NCBI GenBank assembly: GCA_021521415.1
Contig: JAIQDT010002997.1
Span: 278,149 to 342,148, forward strand
DNA from: Bidens hawaiensis
Taxonomy: Eukaryota; Streptophyta; Magnoliopsida; Asterales; Asteraceae
DNA length: 64,000 bases
Direction: 5' to 3'
In this document: positions 56,270 through 64,000 of the stretch, one piece after another
How positions within the stretch are numbered: position 1 is the stretch's first letter
Layout: every line of letters begins with the position of its first letter
Translations under genes and position numbers: made by a program
The notes under the pieces: model-generated
The model's database searches: none
What the model saw: only the letters and a program-made list of their open reading frames with translations
Told to the model about the DNA's origin: nothing

Positions 56270-56510
56270 GTGCTTTTCGTTTGTATAGATAAAATCCAAA
56301 AACATTAAAAAATTTAGTTTTCATGTCTTTAGTCTTTATGTTTTTAAAATTTGAAAAATCCAAAAACACGTTAAAATTCGAAAAAGACAAAAAGATTGTG
56401 AAATTTTTAATTTCTATTTATAAGAAAATGTTGAAAATTCAAAAAGATTGTGAATTTCTTGTTTGTATAGAAAAATCCAAAAACAACAAAAAGATTGTGT
56501 TTTAAGTATG
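56270..56510 (+). repeat. AAAAAGATTGTG repeats after pol, copy B
   Basis: Three to four diverged units of 60-75 bp with AAAAAGATTGTG, TTTGTATAGA and AAAATCCAAAAAC; they also make a Lys-rich spurious ORF. Confidence 0.6.
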
Positions 56511-56546
56511 TAAAGAGAAGAACCAAAAAGATTTTTGCTTACGTTC

Positions 56547-56645
56547 GCTGAAAATTATGTCAATTACTTCTATTTTGAAGGACATATACTTGTATATGTT
56601 TGGTCCTGATAATTTCTTGTAAATATTCGGGATAGCCATTCACCT
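56547..56645 (+). ncRNA. Structured RNA module, copy B1
   Basis: GCTGAAAATTATGTCAATTA, perfect hairpin ACATATAC-TT-GTATATGT (56582-56599), TTTGGTCCTG, AT-rich inner loop, GGGATAGCCATT. Confidence 0.6.
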
Positions 56646-56696
56646 GACAATGGAAAGTATTTGGGGGCGTTCGTTAGTCTTTCAATTTTATTTTCT

Positions 56697-56787
56697 CGCT
56701 AAAAACTATGTCGGTTATTTAAGTTTGTGGAGCATGCTTGCATGTTTTGGTCCTGTTATCTACTTGTAGATTGATAGGATAGCCATT
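56697..56787 (+). ncRNA. Structured RNA module, copy B2
   Basis: AAAACTATGTCGG, hairpin GCATGC-TT-GCATGT (about 56732-56745), TTTTGGTCCTG, perfect nested hairpin ATCTAC-TT-GTAGAT (56758-56771), AGGATAGCCATT. Confidence 0.6.
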
Positions 56788-57460
56788 AATCTATAGACTA
56801 AAAGTAGCTAGGGAAATTAAATTCATTTTGTTTTATGCTTCTCAAAATTTTGAGTTTTTGAAGCAAAAAGAGAAAATGATACTACATTGTAATAACCGGT
56901 CATACTCAAGCCTTATAGCTGTTGATCACTCAAAAATATAATAAAGCAAATAACAAGCGTTAGGATTCTGGACACTGTGAGTCTTTATAAGGCTTAATCA
57001 TCTGGGTATTCATAAGCATGAATATTTCACTCGCTTTTAGAGCAAACCCAAAGTCATTAAACTTGATCACTACCGTACTTCGTACAATCTAAATTACTGA
57101 CTTGAACAATATCCGTTGTTAGTCATACGTTTGTTCCTCCCTTGCACGCGTCTCAATACCAATAAGAAACGGGCCCCTGGGGATACAATTTATGTAAGCC
57201 GACAGATGGACTCGTGCATACTCACTCACAGTAAAGGAAACTTGATGCATTACTCAAAAGTTCTAAAATCTTCAAAACTTTTGATCAACACTATAATGGT
57301 GGTTTAAGTCAAGTTGGGGTGATTTGACAAAAATCAAATTAAGCTTGAACCGAGATTAGAGGCTAATAGTTTCTGATATTCTGTGCACTAATTGAACCAT
57401 TAATCATATCACAAAAATGTTTGAAGGCTTGTTATAAGATTTAAGTGGACAACAATATCA

Positions 57461-57712
57461 ATGACCGACTTAACGCCAGTCATAATGTCGCTGAAATATA
57501 AAACTGAGATGGAAGGGCAATTCAGTCAATATGATTCTCTGCTCAAACTCAACAAAAATCCAAAAATATGTACTGCTTTTGAAAAACCATACAAAAACAC
57601 AAAACATTTTCTGTTCTATGTTTTAGTTTCGGATATTTCTTTTGTAAATAGTTTGAATCAAAAGATCAAAATACAAAAAGATTTTGCGTTTTCATTTTTA
57701 CATATTATTTAG
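57461..57712 (+). CDS. Small spacer ORF of copy B
   Basis: 83 codons, MTDLTPVIMSLKYKTEMEGQ then FSQYDSLLKLNKNPK and CTAFEKPYKN. The counterpart in copy C (43317-43577) starts identically, and Copia A has a weaker match at 1750-1935. Function unknown. Confidence 0.4.
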   Translation: MTDLTPVIMSLKYKTEMEGQFSQYDSLLKLNKNPKICTAFEKPYKNTKHFLFYVLVSDISFVNSLNQKIKIQKDFAFSFLHII

Positions 57713-57879
57713 TCCTTTAAGTTAAGTGTTTCAAAACATAAAACACGTTAAGGTATTTGATCTTCGGGATACGAGATTTCGTTGATTTACTTAAGTTAAT
57801 TGATTTCATTAATTCTTTTATTTAATTATTTAATTTAAAATTACTTAAATTGATTAATTAATTAATAAGATGATTCGTT

Positions 57880-58080
57880 AATTTTGATTCGTTAAAGTAA
57901 CGAATTAAAAGCCATTTATAACGAATTATGTTCTAATTCGCTAAGATTATCTCGCTTCCGCCACTCTGTAACGAACGGCTTCTAATTCGTTAAGATTTTA
58001 ACGAATCACTTTGTAATTCGTTATGCCTCGTGTTAACTTAAGATAAGGAATCACCTGATTCTTTATTTCAAAATTCAAAC
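57880..58080. repeat. AACGAAT keyword array, copy B spacer, first cluster
   Basis: About ten copies of AACGAAT/ATTCGTT just upstream of the TATA-like site, as in a U3 region. Confidence 0.75.
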
Positions 58081-58120
58081 GTATTAGATGATTTGTTACA
58101 TTGGAAAACATGTTATGTCA

Positions 58121-58134
58121 GACTATATAGGGAA
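58121..58134 (+). promoter_or_regulatory. Candidate internal TATA box (B)
   Basis: GACTATATAGGGAA, conserved in copy C. About 990 bases before the ORF3 ATG; with the donor at 58261 and acceptor at 59117 it would give a leader of about 110 bases. Confidence 0.4.
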
Positions 58135-58729
58135 CTGTGTAGGCGATTCGTTTCATTATTCACTCTTCATCTCCCTCATAGTAATGTTACTCTGGCCGAT
58201 CTTTTCTAGAATTTTTGATCTTTGATTTTTAGGATTTTGATTATACCATTGTGTTTCTAAGGTATAGACGATCACATCTTTGTTGTTTTCGTCAAAAATC
58301 ATACAGATTTGATAGGTTAATTATGTTAATATTGTTACCGTGTTTTCGAGGTTTATTTAAACCTTAATAGGTGTGCTTTATACCATGATTGAGTACCTCT
58401 ATTTGACGTCGTTATCATCGAAATGGATTTCCGAGATCAATGGTGATCTTTGATCATGTTTTGATTACTGATTGATGGGTTAATTATTAATGATTATTAT
58501 CGGGTTTTTATACTTTGTTCAAAACCCTAATTTAATTAACTTATACCATGTGTTGGAACCCCAAATCAATACCACTCTAATCGTAATGAGTTTCCGATAT
58601 CCTTGTGGTCATTTGTTCGGATATTCATCGATGATTATGGGGTAATTGATATCAGATTTGCATTGTTGACTTTTAGTGTTCTTGGCAATTTTGACATTGA
58701 CCAGAGAAGTCAAAGATTAAGCTGTTTTG

Positions 58730-58985
58730 GCCATTCGTTATGCTTAGTGAATTGGAACTAATTCATGTCCAATTCGTTAAGCTATTCAAACGAATTAGAA
58801 TGAGCGAATCAATTTTTCTAACGAATCAGTTTGATATTTGTAAATTATAACGAACTAGAGGTTAGTTCGTTACCTTTTCATAGTAATTCGCTAATTCTTA
58901 ATTCGTCATATATTTACTTGATAGCGAATCAGGCAATTCGTTATAATATTGTAACGAATCAGCCTTTTTGTTAACGAATGACATA
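58730..58985. repeat. AACGAAT keyword array, copy B spacer, second cluster
   Basis: About fifteen copies in both orientations between the proposed donor and acceptor, immediately before ORF3. Confidence 0.75.
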
Positions 58986-59121
58986 TTATATTTAATTTTC
59001 TTATTAATTATTGTATGAAGTATGTGTATATATGTATTAATTTTAAATGATAACTTTAATAGTTTAGAAACTTTATGATTGTTGAATATTACTGATTCTC
59101 GACGTCATTTGTTTTAGACTT

Positions 59122-62100
59122 ATGGCTGATAACATGGACCAAGATCCACCAATTGCTGACCAACAACAACAGCAACAACAGCAGAATCTGCATGTGCTTC
59201 CTTATGATAAAAAACACAATATTTGTGCCTTCATTGGTACAAATTTTTCGGATGAGAACATCTTTGGAGGATTATTGGAGTTTCTACGACGATCATGTAT
59301 TCACTATGCAATCACAGCAAATCCTGATGTTCATCTCAGTATAGTTCGTCAATTCTTGAGTACAGCAAGATACATTGAAGAGGAGAACCATATAACTACC
59401 ACAATCAACCAAACGCCTATTACTGTTGATATTAGTGTGATTTGAAGAGTACTTCGTTTTGGTGATACTAATGATTATCCATGTGAATTTGATAAAGAGT
59501 TGATCAAAGGTTTGTTTCGTCGTGTATTTTATGGTGGTGACATCGGAGATTCTATGTATAACATGAATGGGTTTTGTCCTACTTACAAATATCTCCTACA
59601 TGTGTTGATCCATTTTTTGGGGGGACGTAAAGGCGGATTTGATGAATGTCGTATCATGTTGCAATCGGCTTTTGTAGCACTTGTTCTTAACAAGCAGTTT
59701 AATTTTTCATAGATGATCTTCTACCATCTTAAAGAACAATGTCTGCAAACGGTTCAGAAGAAAAAGTTCTTAATGTATCCACGATTTCTTCAGTTAATTA
59801 TTCAAGACTTGATTCCAAATTTGGTCATCGTTCAAGCATTGGTAGAGGACGTGTTAGAATTAGATCACATGATGGCTGATACGGTACGTAGAATGAAGGT
59901 TTATCGGAAGGATAGGCCTCAGACCAAACGTTTAATTGGTCATATTGTGAATCCTGATTATGTATGTCCCGACAATGATCGCTGGATCCATGAATATTTG
60001 GATTCCGAGCGTGAGGAGGGACCAGGTGGGAATGATGATGGTGATCATGGTGGTGATGGTGGTAATAGTGGTGATGGTGATGCAGCTATCCTTATTCACA
60101 AGCTGCGGTTGAAGCTGCGTTAGCTGCTACAATTGCAGCTCAACGAAAGAGAAAGGGTAAGGAGTTGGCTTCTGAAGGCTCTTCTAAGCATCGAGTGTCG
60201 GCTGGTGCTGGCATCTCGTTTGGAGTTCAACCTCCAAGGTCGTCCCCTCCTCAACGCCCGGCGGTGCCGATTACTACTAGCACTCCGGAGCTTACTTTGA
60301 CGACCACGCTCACTTCAGATCCTAGGCTTGGCATGATTCCACATTCAGTACTATCTACATTGCCAATTCCTTCTACTGCAACTTCGGTGGTTTCTCCAAC
60401 ACCGATGATGATGCCTCCACCATAAATGGATATCTCGTTCTTGAGATTGACTCGACCATAGGGGCCTATGCAACCTATTCCTGCTTCATTTCATGCTATG
60501 CCTCCAACTTAGCAGACAAATATGTTGTTAAGTCTTCTTCATTTGTATGAAAATCAAATGTCTACTGACCATCTGAATCAAGAACGCCTCATTGAAAATC
60601 AGAAGAAACTGATGAGCTACGTCTCTTTTTGTCAAAAGGAAACGAAAGCTCTTCGTGAGATTGTCACGTCTCAAGGGGTGAAATTGAAAGAACAAGAGGA
60701 TCTCATTTTTCAACTCACATGTAAAGACGATACTTTGAAAAGGTTGAAAATGATGATGAGGACCCTGATGCTTCAGGTGCTAGAGGAATGAGCCGAAACA
60801 ATCTCACGGTTCTTCCTCTGGTGCAGGCACTAGTGGAGTTGGTGATTCAGTCAAGAAGATCATTGTTTATCATGATACGACTGCTGTTAAACCGATTGAG
60901 ATGATTGAAGCTGATACAGTTATTTTTGTTGATGGATCGGGGGTGGTCAGAAGTATGGTGAATAGAAACGAGATTTAGGTTGGTCAGTTTGTTGAAAGGT
61001 CTCTAACACGTGAGCAGATCTCACTACTGCTTGGTTTGAATGATGACGAGTTGATCGTGTTAGAGACAGAACCTGATGTAGAAGTTATGAATGATGAAGA
61101 GATCTTAAATGATCTGTCTATTGAGATGAATACAGGTTTAATTTATGAAGATGAGGAGGTCTAGGTTAAAGACGTTACAGCTGAGGAGTATCCTGACCTA
61201 TTTCAACACACAAATGTTGATCAAGGTGCTCCAATATTTAATGAGGAAATGTTTAAAGCAGCTGAGGATAACTTGGATAAGTTATCAAAGGGTAAAAGTG
61301 TGGTTGATACGAGATTCAATCCGATTTAAAACCGACCAATGCTAATATTGAAATATGGTTTGGTTATAGAAGCAAGAAAGCTCATAAGATTATCGAGGCT
61401 TACAGGTATGTAGATCAAGAGCAGAAGGATAAAGCTGCTGCTCGTGCCAAAGCCAACCAAGTGAATTCATTCAAGAACGTGTCAAAGGTTCAAGGTGATA
61501 TCATTTCTTGGTTATTTTATTCTGATCTTAAAGTATGTATTGTTAAATGGGAAAAGGGGATTCAATATTATGAGAAGATAATGGATGTTCTCACTTTACC
61601 GCGTTGGGATGTTCGTACTTCACGTGTCGTCCATCTATCAACCGTGGGGGTGACCAAATAGCAGATTGGTTTCATCAACAATTGTTGTTCGAAGTCAACT
61701 CTGGTTTTAAGTTCTTAAAGCCTCACGTTCCAACCCGAAAGAGTATAGATGAAATTGATCCAAGGACGGTTTGGAGAAAGTTGATCCTCAAGGTTAAGCC
61801 GCCAAAGACCTTGAAGCAGGGTACCAGTGAAGACTTTGAATCAACACATACATCTGTCTTTCAACCGCTGGTATTACGATAACCGAACTGGCGAGGCCGC
61901 CATTGTCCTAGGCAAAGGTTTGAAGACCGAGCTGATCAAGATCATTGATCCGATGTGGCTTGTTAACTTAACCGAGACCGACAACGACGTGCTACACAAG
62001 ATAAGATATTATTCGAACGCAATGAAGACTATGATCTGGCTATGCAGTTCCAACGCGTCGTGCGGGTATGTTATGAAAGCGGGATTCATAGTTGCAGAGT

Positions 62101-62161
62101 TTGGCAGTCCAAGCGTTTCAAGTAAAGTAAAGACAAAAGAGCTCAAGACGAGGGGGTGTCT
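59122..62161 (+). pseudogene. ORF3 of copy B, broken
   Basis: ATG 59122 follows TTTTAG by four bases. The N-terminal domain (DKKHNICAFI, QFLSTARYIEEEN) meets TGA at 59443 and TAG at 59710, both consistent with C-to-T changes, then shifts near 60090. Later pieces: 60165-60425, 60522-60791 (coiled coil), 61145-61345, 61461-61661 and 61604-62160, ending in the PPT region. Domain order equals copy C, with the C-terminal VCIVKWEKGIQYYEKIMDVL and RWYYDNRTGE blocks. More decayed than copy C. Function unknown; env-like by position only. Confidence 0.75.
62150..62161 (+). other. Polypurine tract, copy B
   Basis: CGAGGGGGTGTC abutting TGTTAGTACACGG. Confidence 0.85.
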
Positions 62162-62655
62162 GTTAGTACACGGTTTTGCTTCTCGAGTCTTTGTATCTTT
62201 CATTATGTAATAATGTATTAAGTTATCATTGTAGTTCGTTAAAGTATAGTCTAGTTCGTTAAGGATGTTTAACGAACTAGATCTAAGTTAATATCCCTCC
62301 TGATTCGTTAAGGATGTTTAATGAATCAGGGGGGTGTTTCGTTAAGTTTATTAATATTTTATGTATGTAGCGAAATGGATGCTAGTTCGTTACGGAGTGT
62401 GTAACGAACTAGATCCATCTTCTATTTATAGTGGCTTCAGTCCACAGTTTATTTAAGTTTTGAGTTATATTATCGAATCTTTGCTAAAATCTCCTCTCAA
62501 GCTTCAATCTAGTATTAATATTATACACATACATACAACTAATATATTATATACAACATACAATAAAGAGTAACTATGAACTAGATCCTTATTAAGAGGT
62601 TAATTATATATATATCAGATCCGAGATCTGTGTATCGGATTAACGAGTTCAAACA
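62162..62655 (+). repeat. 3' LTR of copy B
   Basis: TGTTAGTACACGG to TTCAAACA, 494 bp. Three hairpins in U3: CTAGTTCGTTAA / TTAACGAACTAG (62251-62262, 62269-62280), CCTGATTCGTTAA / TTAATGAATCAGG (62299-62311, 62318-62330, one mismatch) and CTAGTTCGTTAC / GTAACGAACTAG (62382-62393, 62401-62412). A TATTTATAG TATA-like site follows at 62423. The last 89 bp recur, reversed, at 34637-34725. Confidence 0.88.
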
Positions 62656-62871
62656 ACTTTCGCAGATTTGAATAAACTTTTCGGTGTGGTTTGAAGGGTC
62701 TTCGCTCTCTAGCCCTTGGAATTGGAGGGCGGTTTTGATGAGTTGCGTGACGTGGGCAGGAATGGACTAGTTGCCAGCGGTGGCACCGTCCGGCAAAGTA
62801 ATGCTAGAATGAGGATTCGGGATCGGCCTATCATAGTCAGCTACTACTCCCCTAGGCGGTTGGTCAGCCAT
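62656..62871 (-). pseudogene. gag: Athila/Tat gag N-terminus, cut by copy B
   Basis: On minus ATG at 62869-62871 opens MADQPPRGVVADYDRPIPNP; TAG interrupts near 62770; the frame goes on as LIKTALQFQGLESEDPSNHT and EKFIQICES, the start of an Athila/Ogre-type gag domain, and is cut at 62656 by the copy B LTR. It lies about 280 bases inside the PBS, as expected for gag. The rest of gag, protease and RT are missing; RNase H reappears at 34636. Confidence 0.82.
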
Positions 62872-63152
62872 GTTCCTATCCCTAGAAGATGCGGAAGAAG
62901 CAAAAGAAGAAGAAACAGAACCTATCGGTGAAACAGAACGCTCTCTCTCAAGTTGGACTTTCTCGGTATTGTCAAATGTATCAAATTTCGGCGGTCCTTG
63001 TGAGCGGGTATGACGCGTACGACTAACAAGAAAAACTAAAATTAACTAGGTTAAAATTAAAATAAAAACAAGAAAAAAAACAAATAAGCAAGTAAAAAAG
63101 AAAATAGGTAAGTCCCTAAACTCGGGTCGTTCTCTAATCGCCTCAGACCGTG

Positions 63153-63170
63153 TGCCCGGAAATGGCGCTA
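63153..63170 (-). other. Primer binding site of the Athila/Tat element
   Basis: On minus TAGCGCCATTTCCGGGCA, close to the TGGCGCCGTTGCCGGG site (tRNA-Asp) used by Athila-type elements. It fixes the right-hand repeat as the 5' LTR. Confidence 0.8.
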
Positions 63171-63171
63171 A

Positions 63172-63187
63172 AAACTTAATGAGTGAA

Positions 63188-63218
<31 letters not shown>

Positions 63219-64000
63219 CACACAAATTGTAACTAAGCTTTAGAAACCAAACAATCTATCATAGTTCACACAAATGGCAAGTGTACCGATCGCGTAGAGT
63301 AAAGACACGGAAAGTCCGGATATTAAACTCGAAGACACGTGAGAATGGCTCAGATTATAAACCCTAATCCAAGTCCTACCTCTTAATATTTAATTGATTT
63401 TATATTAATTTATTTTATTCGAATTGAATTTAAACTAACTTAACTTAACGAAACTAACTGGAAGACTTAACGGGATCTAACGATAATGGGCAAGCGAATC
63501 ACCTAGGTAGGATGATCTAACTGATGTGGGATGACTCGGGTGCTAACACATAGTTGAAACTAGGGTTCTAAAAATGATCTAACAAAAGTGAAGCCAAGGT
63601 AACTGGGTCCCTACGGTCAGTTATACCACAAAACCCTAACGACGTCTAGTTGACTTTTAGTTCTTGGTTGTTTATTATAAGTACCCTAATAACTCAATAC
63701 TTGGTCCATGTTTAAGCTACAAGAATCGCTAAGGTTCAATCTATTATAAACCTAGGATAAAAGGGGTAATTCAACACTAAGGATAAAACAACTCAACTTA
63801 CAAACTTAACCTAGCCGACAGTGGGAAAACGGGATTAAATCGTAAAATATGAACTTGACAATAGAAAAACAATCAACCACTTTTTAAGCACCCTAAACTA
63901 GTTAATTTCAACTGTTAAACATCAAACCTAGGTGATTCAAGCAAGTTTAGCCAATCATATTCAACGAACAAAATATAACATTGGAATAAATGACAAACAT
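63172..64000 (-). repeat. Right LTR (5') of the Athila/Tat element, partial
   Basis: Matches 30989-32064 in direct orientation and runs off the window. It lacks about 265 bp present in the left copy (joint near 63826, between GGGAAAAC and GGGATTAAATC). Confidence 0.78.

Larger units (their letters stand above)
56182..59121 (+). other. Spacer between pol and ORF3 of copy B
   Basis: 2.94 kb. In order: AAAAAGATTGTG repeats (56270-56510), two structured modules (56547-56645, 56697-56787), the small ORF (57461-57712), a keyword array (57880-58080), a TATA-like site (58121), a donor-like AAG/GTATAG (58261), a second keyword array (58730-58985) and an acceptor-like TTTTAG (59117). Confidence 0.8.
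47381..62655 (+). mobile_element. Copia copy B, plus strand, 5' truncated
   Basis: From about 47381 it runs gag, protease, integrase (split by a 3.2-kb insertion), RT, RNase H (stop at 56181), a 2.9-kb spacer, ORF3, PPT and a 494-bp 3' LTR. The 5' LTR, PBS and the start of gag are missing at the head-to-head joint with copy C. Outer flank at 62656 is Athila gag. Confidence 0.9.

Noticed and set aside
56323..56505. Lys-rich 60-codon ORF after copy B pol
   Set aside because: Product of the AAAAAGATTGTG repeats; frame not kept in copy C.
34449..62871. Endogenous plant pararetrovirus
   Set aside because: The RT/RNase H pieces match Athila and Copia motifs, with LTR, PBS and PPT; no movement-protein or caulimovirus-type coat motifs seen.
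1..64000. tRNA, rRNA or organellar insertions
   Set aside because: No cloverleaf-like or conserved rRNA stretches noticed; the only tRNA-like text is in the primer binding sites.

Overview
This window is AT-rich plant nuclear DNA in which almost every recognisable coding sequence belongs to a decayed transposable element. No intact cellular gene, rRNA, tRNA, CRISPR array or bacterial operon was seen. The elements are Ty1/copia retrotransposons with a long extra ORF downstream of pol (SIRE/Maximus-type layout), Tekay/Del-type Ty3/gypsy chromoviruses, an Athila/Tat-type gypsy primed by a tRNA-Asp-like site, and several small DNA transposons. A eudicot is likely; the daisy family is my best guess, from the general look of these families only, and is not proven by the sequence.

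Layout. 1-9570: 3' part of Copia element A (RNase H end, 3.3-kb spacer, broken 1.6-kcodon ORF3, PPT and 3' LTR). 9571-10296 and 20454-28345: non-LTR background carrying a 110-bp tandem repeat, a TTA-flanked Harbinger-like element filled with a CCACCAT minisatellite, and a roughly 1-kb element with long inverted ends. 10297-20448: a complete but decayed Tekay-like gypsy on the minus strand (two LTRs, GGTAC target duplication, PBS, PPT, gag, pol, and an extra ORF before gag). 28346-30382: a probable solo gypsy LTR. About 30960 to 64000: remains of one minus-strand Athila/Tat element (LTR copies at both ends, PBS and gag at right, an RNase H piece at left). Two copies of a second Copia family sit inside it head to head: copy C on minus (38920-47380) and copy B on plus (47381-62655), joined at about 47380. 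A second Tekay-like gypsy (34726-38919) has destroyed the LTR of copy C. A 3.2-kb non-coding LTR element (50278-53473) sits in the integrase of copy B with a perfect GAATC duplication.

Main signals beyond the element catalogue. (1) The spacer between pol and ORF3 in all three Copia copies holds two copies of a roughly 95-base module that folds into a hairpin with a TT loop and paired base changes, followed by a second stem between GGTCCT and AGGATAGCC. (2) The U3 regions, and in the Copia elements also the spacer before ORF3, are packed with short hairpins built on a family-specific keyword (CGGGYA in A; AACGAAT/ATTCGTT in B, C and the 3.2-kb element; CGCG palindromes in the Tekay LTR), often just upstream of a TATA box. 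(3) Each ORF3 start lies 2-4 bases after a splice-acceptor-like CAG/TAG, and the spacer has its own TATA box, suggesting that ORF3 had an internal promoter and a spliced mRNA.
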